A DNA stretch of 64,000 nt from an uncultured delta proteobacterium (GTDB lineage: Bacteria > Myxococcota > Myxococcia > Myxococcales > 40CM-4-68-19), in the NCBI GenBank assembly GCA_903911145.1, contig CAIWCD010000013.1, positions 372,001-436,000 on the forward strand, written 5' to 3'. Position 1 is the first letter of the stretch; each line of letters begins with the position of its first letter. The notes under the pieces are model-generated. The model had not been told where the DNA came from. It worked only from the letters and a program-made list of their open reading frames with translations, and made no database searches. Positions 8,035-16,192 of the stretch are shown here, piece after piece. A program made the translations under genes and the position numbers.

Positions 8035-9519
8035 TCACTTCGTCGGCTCCGCAGCGGGTGCCGGTGCAGCCGTCGGCGCTGCCGGCTGGTCAACCGGCGC
8101 GGCCGCGGCCGGCGCAGAAGCTGGCGGAGCGGCCGGTGCGGAAGCGGGCGGAGCGTCCGCCGCAGGAGCCGTCGGAGCAGGCCCGGGCGACGGAGCGGGA
8201 GCAGTCGCGGGAGTCGAGGCAGGAGCGACGCCTGCCGGAGGAATCGCCGTCGCGTCGTCCGTATTGAGCGCCGGAACAGGTGCAGGCGCAGCGTCGGTCG
8301 CCGAGCCCGCAGCACCTGCAGGCAGAGCCAGCGCCGAGATGTCCGAGCCGGCGCTCTTGTTCTCATGCTTCTGCTCGGGCGGCGGCGCGACCTTGGGAGG
8401 ATTCTTCAATCGCAGATCGATCTGCGCGATCTGGTTCTGGGCATCCTTCAAGCGGGTCGCGTTGGGAAGCTGCGCATACGACTGGAACGCAGCCATCGAC
8501 TCCGGCAGCTTGTTCTGCGCCTTGAGCGTCGTCGCCTTGCCGTAGAGCGCGTCATCCTGGCCCGGCTTGAGCGAGAGCACCTTCTCGTAGGCGCCCTGCG
8601 CCTCGACCGACTTCTTCAATCCCTCGAGCGACCAGCCGTACGCGAGCTCCTCGTCCCACCGCGCGGGATCGAGCACCGTCGCCTTCGAATAGGCATCCGC
8701 CGCTGCCGGATAGTCGCGATAGCTGAGCGCAAGCGCGCCGAGATTGGCCCAGGCCGCAGCGCAATTCGGATCGAGCTTGAGCGCCTCATTGAAGCGGTCG
8801 CGCGCACCGACGAGCTCCCCGCGATTCCAAGCGAGCACGCCGAGGTTGTTCGAGATGCCCGGGTCCTTGCCGTCGAGCTTGCGCGCATTGATGAGCGCCG
8901 TCTCGGCCAGGCGCGGCTTTCCGCGATCGAGGTAGATCAGCGCGAGGTTCTTGTACGCATCCGGATCGCTGGGGTGGTGCACCAGCACGCGGCGCACCAT
9001 CGCCTCCGCCTCGTCGAGCTTCTTCTCGAGACGCAGGATCCCCGCGAGTGCGCTGAGCAGCTTCGGCTCCCCCTCGCGCTTCTGCAGCGCCGAACGAACC
9101 GTCTGATCCGCATCGGGCAGTGCATCGCGCAGGCGATACAGACGAGCAAGGTTGAGCGCCGCGCCGAGGTGATCGGGCGCAACCGTCAACGTGCGTCGAT
9201 AGAGGTCGATCGCGTGCGGCAGATTCCCTTGCTGCTCGGCGATCCATCCCGACTCGAAGAGCGCCTCGACGTTGTTCGGGTCACGCGCCAGCGTCGCATC
9301 GAGGCCAGCCTGCGCCCCCGCGAAGTCGCGCGACGCCAGCTGGCTGTGCGCCTGGCGATAGAGCTCATCGGGCGTCTTCTCGACGGGCGCCTGCATCTGC
9401 GAGTCGGGAGTTGGCTTTACTTCCGCAGGAGCGCACGCAGCAACAGCCATCGCGGCGGCGACTGCGCCACCCTTGACCGCACTGCGGAAGAACTTCGCAC
9501 AGCGCAATGACGACCTCAC
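8035..9519 (-). CDS. gltE: TPR-repeat outer-membrane lipoprotein GltE/NfsE-like
   Basis: A 494-residue lipoprotein. The N-terminus has a signal peptide ending in a lipobox around Cys29 (VAAC), and about ten tetratricopeptide repeats fill residues 50-350, for example NNVEALFESGWIAEQQGNLP and CAAAWANLGALALSYRDYP. A long Ala/Pro-rich disordered tail follows. GltE and NfsE are outer-membrane TPR lipoproteins that interact with the GltA/B barrels. It starts with GTG, overlapping the gltD stop by 4 nt (GTGA), so translation is probably coupled. A 103-nt gap separates it from gltF. Confidence 0.75.
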   Translation of the reverse strand: MRSSLRCAKFFRSAVKGGAVAAAMAVAACAPAEVKPTPDSQMQAPVEKTPDELYRQAHSQLASRDFAGAQAGLDATLARDPNNVEALFESGWIAEQQGNLPHAIDLYRRTLTVAPDHLGAALNLARLYRLRDALPDADQTVRSALQKREGEPKLLSALAGILRLEKKLDEAEAMVRRVLVHHPSDPDAYKNLALIYLDRGKPRLAETALINARKLDGKDPGISNNLGVLAWNRGELVGARDRFNEALKLDPNCAAAWANLGALALSYRDYPAAADAYSKATVLDPARWDEELAYGWSLEGLKKSVEAQGAYEKVLSLKPGQDDALYGKATTLKAQNKLPESMAAFQSYAQLPNATRLKDAQNQIAQIDLRLKNPPKVAPPPEQKHENKSAGSDISALALPAGAAGSATDAAPAPVPALNTDDATAIPPAGVAPASTPATAPAPSPGPAPTAPAADAPPASAPAAPPASAPAAAAPVDQPAAPTAAPAPAAEPTK

Positions 9520-12500
9520 GGCGCACCTCCACCAGAACCGGCTTGCTTGACGGCACCTGCGGCGGGAGCTGCTGCGGGTGCGGCCGCCGGTGCAGGCGTG
9601 GCCGGAGCGCCACCGACACCTTGCGGCGTCACCGACGCGAGAGCCTCACTGCCAACGGGCTGCGGCTTCTTCACTTCGCCGTATGCGTCCGGCTTGTACG
9701 ACTTGAGCTGGTCCTGCGCGCGCAGCGTCCACTCCGAATAGACGCCCGTCCGCGACGAGGTCGAGACGGCCTTGTCGAAGGCATCCACCGCCTTGTCCTC
9801 GAGCGGCAACGCCTGGTTCTCGAGCGTCGTGCGGTAGAGGTCTTCCTGATCCGGCGTGAGTCCGCGCGGCATCGGCGCATCGAGCAGCTTGTGATTGAAG
9901 TTCGCGTAGGCCTCGCCAAGCCGGCAGAGCGCCGCCTCGGAATAGAGCGGGCTGCCGAACTTGATGACTTCGGTATAGGCCGCCGTCAACTGGGTCATCT
10001 TCGTGTTCTTCACCTTCAGCACGAAGATGAGATCCTTCTGCCGCGTGTAGTTGAAGTTAATCGCGATAAACTCATTAAACGCCGGCTCGAGCAGCAGGAA
10101 GCGGGCGTGCGCGGCCGCGTCGATCACCGGAGAGAGGCGCTCCGCCGCCGGCAGTCCCGGGAATCGCCGCAGAAGCTCCGCGAGGATAATCGGAACGTTT
10201 GTATCGTCCTTCTTCAATTCGCGCAGCGCCATCGCCTCGTTGTAACGAGCGAGAAAGAGCTGTCCGGGCGTCGCGCTCTTGGCGTAATCGCGCTGGTAGA
10301 ACGCCCAGGTATCCGCCGTCTTTTTCCAATCCTTCTGCCGCTGGATGATCAGCGCCAGGCTGAACCCGATGCGCGGGACGTCCGAGCGGCCCGAATAGGC
10401 CTTGATATATCGATTCCAGAGGGCAATCGCGCCGGCGTCGTCGCCGAGTCCTTCCTTCCAGAGCGCAGCGTTGAAGACAAAGTCCGCCGCCTTCTCGTCC
10501 TGCGGATACTTATCTGCATACGAGAGATATGCGGCAATCGCCTCGGGGTATCGGGCCGCGCGCTCATATGCGAGGGCAATCGAGCGCATCGCCGGCTTGA
10601 GGATCGACTCCTCGGTCTTCGGATAGTCGTGGATGAGCTGGCCGGCAGTGGCAATCACGAGGTCGAGCTGCTCGGCCTTCTCGGCAATGAGGATTCCGTT
10701 GTTGAGCGCGAGCGTCGCGTGCTCGCTCTTCGGATATGCCGCAACGAAATCCTTGAACTCCTTTGCCGCCAACTCGTAGTTCTTCTGCTTCTCGTAGATC
10801 TCCATGATGTACTTGAAGCGGGCGCCTTCGGCGATCTTCGCGAGCCGCTTGTTGAACTCGCCATTGGGCGGAGCGATGCGCTTGTCCTCGCGGAACTTCT
10901 GCGCGAGTTCGAAGAGCGGCTGCCATTGCTCCTTGACCTCGAGGATGTTCATCGAGAGATCGGCCGCCTTCTGCGACCAGGTATCCGTCGGCCAGCGGAG
11001 GATGATCTCGCCGAACCGCTTCGCCGCATCGACGTAATGACGGTGATCGTAATAGGTGAACGCCTGCTTGTAACGAATGACGATTTCGTCCTTCGCCTTG
11101 GGCGATACCTCGAGATACTTGTCGCAAGCCGCAAGCAGCTTGGCCTCGGTCGGAGGGATCGCCTCTTCAGCGGTGTCCTTCGTGATTTTCTCTTCGTGGA
11201 TGGTGCGCTTCTGCTCGACCTGCCCCTTGGCGCGCTTCTCGTCGATCTTCGACGCGTCAGAGAGATCGCTCTTCTTCGCGAGGCCCTTCTCGATCGCGAC
11301 CTGCTTCTCGAGCGCAAGGATATCGTCATAAGCGGCGCGCTGGGAATATTGGCCCTTATCGTCAAGCGCAACGACCTGCTCATACTGCGCCGCCGCATCC
11401 GGCCACTGCTCGAGGGCGTAGAGGATTTCCGCGTAATAGAAGCGCATTGAATAAGCAGCTTCTTCGGTCGAGAAGGTATCGAGGTACTGCTTATAGATAT
11501 CGCGCGCGAGCTTATAGGTCGCGACGCTCTTCGTCTTCGTCGCCTCCTGGTGATAGTCCTGAACCAGTTCACGCATTGCGCTCTCGGCCAGCTCGGTGGC
11601 CTCCTGCAATGCACCCTTCTGCTCGGCGTTGGCGGTTGCCCACGCGCTCTTCGGACCAAAGTTATCAACCAGGATTTTCATCTCCGACACGACCTTGTCG
11701 CGCTTGTTCAGCTTGTCGTACGAGATGAGGATTTTCTGCTGCCACGCCGGCGCGCGCACGTTGGTCGGATTCTCCACCTCAATCAGCTTGTAGACGCGGA
11801 TCGCCTGGTCGAACTTGCCGCTCTCGAAGTAGGTGCCGGCCAGCTTGTTGATGTAATCGAGCGACTTATCCTTACCGGCCTTATCCTTGAGGTAGGCAAT
11901 CGCGCTGTCGATCGCGTCGACCTGCGCATAGGCAAGAACCAGATCGCGCAGCGCTTCACTGCGCAACTGAACGCGGTCGCGCGCCCCGCCGATGGCCGCC
12001 TGGCTCTCGGCGTAGGTAATCACGTTCTTGAACTTGTCGATCGACCCCGTATAGTCCTGCGCGTTGTAATCGCACCAGGCGAGCTTATAGAGCGCGAAGG
12101 CATAGATCTTCGGCAGCTTGAACGACGCGGCCTTTTCATACGCAGCGCGGGCGCGCGTGAGGTCGTTCGTGTTGAAGTAATGCTCGCCCATCTGCACATA
12201 GGAGTCAGGGACGAACTTGCTCTTGGGAAACTGCTTGATCAGCGTGTTGTAGTTCGCAAGCGCGTCGTTCTTCTGGCCGCTCTCGTAGAGGTTGTAGCTG
12301 ACGACGAAGAGCACTTCATCCTTGCGCGGATAGCTCGGGTACTTCTCGAGGATGACGCGATAGTTGCTCAGAGCCTCCTTGCGGAACTTGTCGCTGGTGG
12401 CAGTGGCCATCTTCGGCTCCGGGCCGGCGCCCTTCTGCCCCTTCTTATCGACCTCCTGCAGCCACTTTGCATAGGTCTCGTCGTAGCTCTTCGACTCCTG

Positions 12501-12884
12501 CAGCGCGACGTACCGCGACTTCTCCCACCAGAGTTCGGCGAGCTGGAAATAGAGGTCGGCCTTCTGCGGTGCGTTGTCCTGCAGTCGCACGAGGATCTTC
12601 TTGATATCCTCGATGAGCTTGTCGCGCTTGAGGTCGGCGGCCGAGTCGCGTGCGACGTCCTCTTCGGACGTAGGCGCCTTCATCTTCGACGGGCCGGCCT
12701 TATCGGTCTCGATATCGCCCGGCACCTTCATCTTCAGGACGTCCGGCTTCTTCTCCTTGGTGTCCTTCGGCGCCTCCTTGGCGAACGCGCTCGAACCCAG
12801 GGTGAAAAGCAATCCCGCAACGATTGCACCTGCAAGCCGCGTCTGCTGGGCGGCCGCCGCGAACCTCATCTGCTGCGCTTTCAT
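9516..12884 (-). CDS. gltD: Large periplasmic TPR protein GltD (AgmU)/NfsD-like
   Basis: At 1122 residues this is close in size to M. xanthus AgmU/GltD. After a signal peptide (about residues 1-37, ending SSAFA) come a Lys-rich linker and many tetratricopeptide/Sel1-like helical repeats over nearly the whole length, e.g. NAPQKADLYFQLAELWWEKS and KLPKIYAFALYKLAWCDYN. The C-terminus is a Pro/Ala-rich tail. GltD is a periplasmic scaffold that moves with the gliding complexes; NfsD does the same in spore-coat assembly. The start ATG at 12884 shares one base with the gltC stop (TAATG). Several short patches use AT-ending codons (ATT, TAT, AAT) more than neighbouring bcs genes do. Confidence 0.8.
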   Translation of the reverse strand: MKAQQMRFAAAAQQTRLAGAIVAGLLFTLGSSAFAKEAPKDTKEKKPDVLKMKVPGDIETDKAGPSKMKAPTSEEDVARDSAADLKRDKLIEDIKKILVRLQDNAPQKADLYFQLAELWWEKSRYVALQESKSYDETYAKWLQEVDKKGQKGAGPEPKMATATSDKFRKEALSNYRVILEKYPSYPRKDEVLFVVSYNLYESGQKNDALANYNTLIKQFPKSKFVPDSYVQMGEHYFNTNDLTRARAAYEKAASFKLPKIYAFALYKLAWCDYNAQDYTGSIDKFKNVITYAESQAAIGGARDRVQLRSEALRDLVLAYAQVDAIDSAIAYLKDKAGKDKSLDYINKLAGTYFESGKFDQAIRVYKLIEVENPTNVRAPAWQQKILISYDKLNKRDKVVSEMKILVDNFGPKSAWATANAEQKGALQEATELAESAMRELVQDYHQEATKTKSVATYKLARDIYKQYLDTFSTEEAAYSMRFYYAEILYALEQWPDAAAQYEQVVALDDKGQYSQRAAYDDILALEKQVAIEKGLAKKSDLSDASKIDEKRAKGQVEQKRTIHEEKITKDTAEEAIPPTEAKLLAACDKYLEVSPKAKDEIVIRYKQAFTYYDHRHYVDAAKRFGEIILRWPTDTWSQKAADLSMNILEVKEQWQPLFELAQKFREDKRIAPPNGEFNKRLAKIAEGARFKYIMEIYEKQKNYELAAKEFKDFVAAYPKSEHATLALNNGILIAEKAEQLDLVIATAGQLIHDYPKTEESILKPAMRSIALAYERAARYPEAIAAYLSYADKYPQDEKAADFVFNAALWKEGLGDDAGAIALWNRYIKAYSGRSDVPRIGFSLALIIQRQKDWKKTADTWAFYQRDYAKSATPGQLFLARYNEAMALRELKKDDTNVPIILAELLRRFPGLPAAERLSPVIDAAAHARFLLLEPAFNEFIAINFNYTRQKDLIFVLKVKNTKMTQLTAAYTEVIKFGSPLYSEAALCRLGEAYANFNHKLLDAPMPRGLTPDQEDLYRTTLENQALPLEDKAVDAFDKAVSTSSRTGVYSEWTLRAQDQLKSYKPDAYGEVKKPQPVGSEALASVTPQGVGGAPATPAPAAAPAAAPAAGAVKQAGSGGGAP

Positions 12885-14395
12885 TACTCGCCCTTCTTCT
12901 GCGCGCACGCGTTCTTCAGCGTGTATTTGTAATAACCAATCTCGTCGGGCCAATACTCGTTATCAAACGGCCAATACTCGTAACCGGTCTCGGGAATCGC
13001 CGGGCGATAGAGCGCCTGGCCAGCGAGGCGCGCGCCGACATTGACGTTGCCTTCGAGGAGATCCTTCTCGGCCTTCGTCGTTTCAAAGCCGATAATTTCC
13101 TTGTCGCCGTCGAGCACTTCAATCAGGTGCGCGAGGTCGATGAGACGACCTTTGATGAACTTGCCCGCGACCTGCACGACGAGGTTGCGCTGCTTGACGA
13201 TCAGGTCCGCGATATCCTTGCCCAGCGCGCTTCCGGCCAGTTCGCTGTTCGCGTTGAGCCGCGCGGATTCAGCGTCGAGCTTGCCGATATAGTTGAGCAT
13301 CGCCGCGATGCGCTCGTTCTTCTGCAGGTGGTGCTGCACCGCCACGGGCAATCCCGGCTGCGTACCAGCCACCAACGCCCACCAGGTTTCCAGCGGAGGA
13401 TTAGATGCCACGATCCCCTTCACTGCGTCGCGCATCGGAACATAGTCGCGCTCGAACGTGGCAATCGACTCACGAACCTGGGGATAGAGGCAGTTCTGGA
13501 AATAGATAATCGCCGTCAGGTTTAATGACTCAGGGGCAAACTGATCCGACAAGTGGGGAGAGTGAAGGCTGTGCAGGCGACCAAGTGCACCACCGGAGTC
13601 GTCGTTCAAGAGGTCGGCATAAGCGCCTTCAAAGAGCGCCTCATCCCAGTGACGGGAGAACCGCGGCAGGCGGCTGTAGTGATCCGCGGATTGCGCGAAT
13701 CGCTGCAGACCGTACAGGGTGCGGCCGAGCGCGAGTTCGGAGAGCTCCTTGAGCTCCGCGAGGTCGTGATAGTTCTTCGAGCCGTCCATCGCGAGAATGC
13801 CCTCGAAGATCTTCACGGCCTTCTCGGGATCCGCGCGCTGGGCAAGCAGTCCCTGAAGGTATTGCGCCTGCGCATAAGCCGCCGAAACCGGCGGCACGCC
13901 TTGGATGAACTGGGCCGCCTCGGCATACCGACCCGAGCGATATCCCAGCAGCGAGATGTAATAGTTGATCTTCGAGAGCACGTCGGGCGGCAGGCGCGCG
14001 AACTGCTCGTTGTAGGCCTTGTTGAGAACGTTGGGCCCGAGCACTTCGTCGCCGTACTGCTCGGTCACGTTGAGCGCGCCCTCGATCGCCTTGAAGTAAT
14101 AAGGGTGGCTCGGACCGACCTTGATGATCTGGCCGTAATAGAAGAACGCGCCGAAGCCCAGGCCGAGCTTATTGAGCGACTGGGCGAGGTAATACTCCGA
14201 CTTGAAGCGGTTGTCGGCGACGGTGCCGGCCTCTTCAATCTTGTAGAACCCCTGCGCGGCGGCGAGATTCTTGCCGTCGTTGTAGGACTCAATGGCGTGA
14301 TTGAGGACGTCGATCTCAGACTGGGCCCGCGCCGGATTGGCGTAGGCGCAGAGGAGCGCGGCGGCGAGAGTTGCGAACTGTGCGAAGCGAGTCAT
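12884..14395 (-). CDS. gltC: Periplasmic TPR protein GltC/NfsC-like
   Basis: A 503-residue secreted protein with a signal peptide (about 1-24, ending ANPARA), helical repeats through the middle, and a distinctive C-terminus EYWPFDNEYWPDEIGYYKYT. That aromatic tail is a hallmark I associate with the myxobacterial GltC/NfsC family. GltC is a periplasmic part of the GltA-B-C outer-membrane subcomplex. The gene begins 32 nt after gltB and ends in the TAATG overlap with gltD. It contains a TTA leucine codon (13523-13525) and other AT-ending codons, unusual for this GC-rich window. Confidence 0.8.
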   Translation of the reverse strand: MTRFAQFATLAAALLCAYANPARAQSEIDVLNHAIESYNDGKNLAAAQGFYKIEEAGTVADNRFKSEYYLAQSLNKLGLGFGAFFYYGQIIKVGPSHPYYFKAIEGALNVTEQYGDEVLGPNVLNKAYNEQFARLPPDVLSKINYYISLLGYRSGRYAEAAQFIQGVPPVSAAYAQAQYLQGLLAQRADPEKAVKIFEGILAMDGSKNYHDLAELKELSELALGRTLYGLQRFAQSADHYSRLPRFSRHWDEALFEGAYADLLNDDSGGALGRLHSLHSPHLSDQFAPESLNLTAIIYFQNCLYPQVRESIATFERDYVPMRDAVKGIVASNPPLETWWALVAGTQPGLPVAVQHHLQKNERIAAMLNYIGKLDAESARLNANSELAGSALGKDIADLIVKQRNLVVQVAGKFIKGRLIDLAHLIEVLDGDKEIIGFETTKAEKDLLEGNVNVGARLAGQALYRPAIPETGYEYWPFDNEYWPDEIGYYKYTLKNACAQKKGE

Positions 14396-14427
14396 CGCGA
14401 ATATCCCGGTACCAAAAAGTCGTACGC

Positions 14428-15303
14428 CTAGAAGAGGAAGCTGAGGCCGGTGAAGACGGTGATGTTGTTGACGACATCCGCGGAGGGCGTCGCGATCTGG
14501 GCGGCCGCGACCGCCGCGTCACCCTTCGGATTGGCCCCGAAGGCCGCGATGCTGCAACCGCTCGAGACCGACGCGCTCGTGCCCTGGGCCGAGATGGCCT
14601 TGGTGTCCGTATAGGTGCAGCCGTTCACCGTCGAAACGTAGGCCGAATAGACGAGATCGCGGACCTCGAGGCGCAGCGTGAAGCGGTCGTTGAGGAACAC
14701 GCGGAAGCCTGCGCCGAGGCCGGCCATCGGGCGGATACCCGTATCGCCGTAGGTGCGGCCCTCTTGCGACGTCGAGCTCTGCAGCTGCAGCTCCGTCTTC
14801 GCGATGCCGAGGCCGACGTTGATATAGAAGCCCATCTTCAAAATCTTGCCGTCGAAGATGTTGAGCTTGCCGTAGACCGGCATCAGCTCGAGCCCGATGA
14901 GGCCACCCGCCTGTAGAAGAAGCGCATCGGCCGCGAGCGGCTGCTGGTTGACCTTGTTGACCAGCTCTTCCGTCAGCGTGCTCTGCTGCGCGACCGGGTT
15001 CCACATCGCCCCGATCTGCAGCGCCACGTTCTCTCGAAGGTGGTACGCGCCCTCGAGCGCGATGCCGATGTGCGTGGTGAACTTGGTGTTGACCTGGATC
15101 GGCGCGAAGAGGCTCAACTCGCCGCGACCGCCTTCGGTGAACGGGCGCTTCTCGACGACGTGAACGGCCTGGACGTCAGACTCTTCAGTCGGCGCAGCCT
15201 CCGTAGCCGCGGCGGGCGCGACTGGAGCAACGGGACCTTCTGCGCGGGACGCCGTGGCGACAAATGCGGCGAGCGCGGCAACAATGAGTGCGTGGGTGCG
15301 CAT
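14428..15303 (-). CDS. gltB: Outer-membrane beta-barrel protein GltB/NfsB-like
   Basis: A 291-residue protein with a signal peptide (about 1-21, ending ASRA), a short Ala/Pro/Glu linker and a mature part built of amphipathic strands, ending in FTGLSFLF with a terminal phenylalanine as expected for BAM-assembled barrels. It is clearly related to the preceding gene product: both share an APIYGKLN or MPVYGKLN segment and a GxGFRxxxxDxxS/TLxxEVRxxxY segment near the C-terminus. This matches the myxobacterial outer-membrane barrel family that includes GltA/GltB and NfsA/NfsB. Which of the two genes is A and which is B cannot be told from sequence alone; I named them by order. It starts 2 nt after gltA. 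Confidence 0.7.
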   Translation of the reverse strand: MRTHALIVAALAAFVATASRAEGPVAPVAPAAATEAAPTEESDVQAVHVVEKRPFTEGGRGELSLFAPIQVNTKFTTHIGIALEGAYHLRENVALQIGAMWNPVAQQSTLTEELVNKVNQQPLAADALLLQAGGLIGLELMPVYGKLNIFDGKILKMGFYINVGLGIAKTELQLQSSTSQEGRTYGDTGIRPMAGLGAGFRVFLNDRFTLRLEVRDLVYSAYVSTVNGCTYTDTKAISAQGTSASVSSGCSIAAFGANPKGDAAVAAAQIATPSADVVNNITVFTGLSFLF

Positions 15304-15305
15304 GG

Positions 15306-16097
15306 CTAGAAGAGCCTCGCGAAGCCGAGAGCGAAGGAGACCATGCTGCCCATATAGGTGGTCGAGACGCCGCTCAGGGGGTTGGTCAGGTCGTTATCCG
15401 CCTTGTATTGGGCGGGATAGAGATAGGCGCGAACTTCGGTCGACATGCTCCAGTGATCCGAGAAGTAGAAGCGGAAGCCGCCGCCGATCTCGCCGACGAA
15501 CGTGAACTGGTCGGTGGTGAGGAAGCTCCCGTCGGGGCAGGCACCGGTTCCGCCGACCGCGCAGAGGTTGACCGACTCGTGATGCAGCTGCGTCACGCCC
15601 GCGCCGAGCAGTAGGTAGGTCTGGAAGTGCACGTTGAGCTCGCTCGCAAGATTGAGCTTTCCGTAGATGGGCGCGATGCGCGCGACGATCGCTGCGCCGA
15701 ACCGCATCTGATCGGCGTTGGCGATCTCATCCTTCGGCGTCGTGGAGTTGCGCTGCGGCAGCTTCTCGCGGATCACCTCGGCGAGATTGGCGAGCGCGGT
15801 GTAGTTGTAGAAGACCTCGCCGCCAATATCGAACCACTCGTTCGTGTGGTAGCTCACGTCGAGCAGCGCACCGTCCTGCGTGACGAGCGGCGTGTTGACC
15901 GAAGTCTGCAGGCGCAGGCCGAGCTCCCAACGATTGCTCATCGGGTAGAGCTTTCGCTGCACGACCGTCGGTGCGCCATCCGGTCCGTAGATGACGTCCT
16001 CGGCGGCAGCCGAGCCAGCTCCGAGAGCCACGAGCGACAGCACGGCCAGGAGAGCCGCCCGCGGGAGTCGATGTCCAACTGTTGATTGCAATCGCAT
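15306..16097 (-). CDS. gltA: Outer-membrane beta-barrel protein GltA/NfsA-like
   Basis: A 263-residue barrel with a signal peptide (about 1-32, ending GSAAA), the shared IAPIYGKLNLASELNVHFQT segment and a C-terminal FALGFARLF. It belongs with gltB in the myxobacterial outer-membrane barrel family. In M. xanthus the GltA/GltB pair makes the outer-membrane base through which gliding force, or in the Nfs version spore-coat polysaccharide movement, is transmitted. The ATG at 16097 has a GGAAG site. A 95-nt gap separates it from the upstream VWA gene; this gap holds a small hairpin (GCCTC/GAGGC) but no convincing promoter, so readthrough from the bcs side is plausible. Confidence 0.7.
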   Translation of the reverse strand: MRLQSTVGHRLPRAALLAVLSLVALGAGSAAAEDVIYGPDGAPTVVQRKLYPMSNRWELGLRLQTSVNTPLVTQDGALLDVSYHTNEWFDIGGEVFYNYTALANLAEVIREKLPQRNSTTPKDEIANADQMRFGAAIVARIAPIYGKLNLASELNVHFQTYLLLGAGVTQLHHESVNLCAVGGTGACPDGSFLTTDQFTFVGEIGGGFRFYFSDHWSMSTEVRAYLYPAQYKADNDLTNPLSGVSTTYMGSMVSFALGFARLF

Positions 16098-16192
16098 GTT
16101 GAGTCTTCCGAGGTCCGGTCAGGGCCTCTCGAACGAGGCTGTGTTCCAGTGCAAAGGGGCGAAAACGACGCCGAGCGCCAGCGGGGATTGAT

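Noticed and set aside
5562-8267. Open frame of 901 codons on the plus strand
   Set aside because: Antisense to gltH, gltG and gltF; long open frames in the opposite strand are expected in this GC-rich DNA.
7641-8366. The full 241-codon frame containing gltF
   Set aside because: Everything before the ATG at 7931 is an arginine-rich shadow of gltE; the signal peptide and AGGAGG define the real start.
9507-12932. Plus-strand open frames of 647 and 460 codons opposite gltD
   Set aside because: Composition is that of shadow frames (Arg/Leu/Val rich) and no family motif is seen.
5151-16097. Reading gltA/gltB/gltD as citrate or glutamate synthase genes
   Set aside because: The symbols coincide, but the proteins are barrels, TPR and TonB-like envelope proteins with no enzyme motifs.
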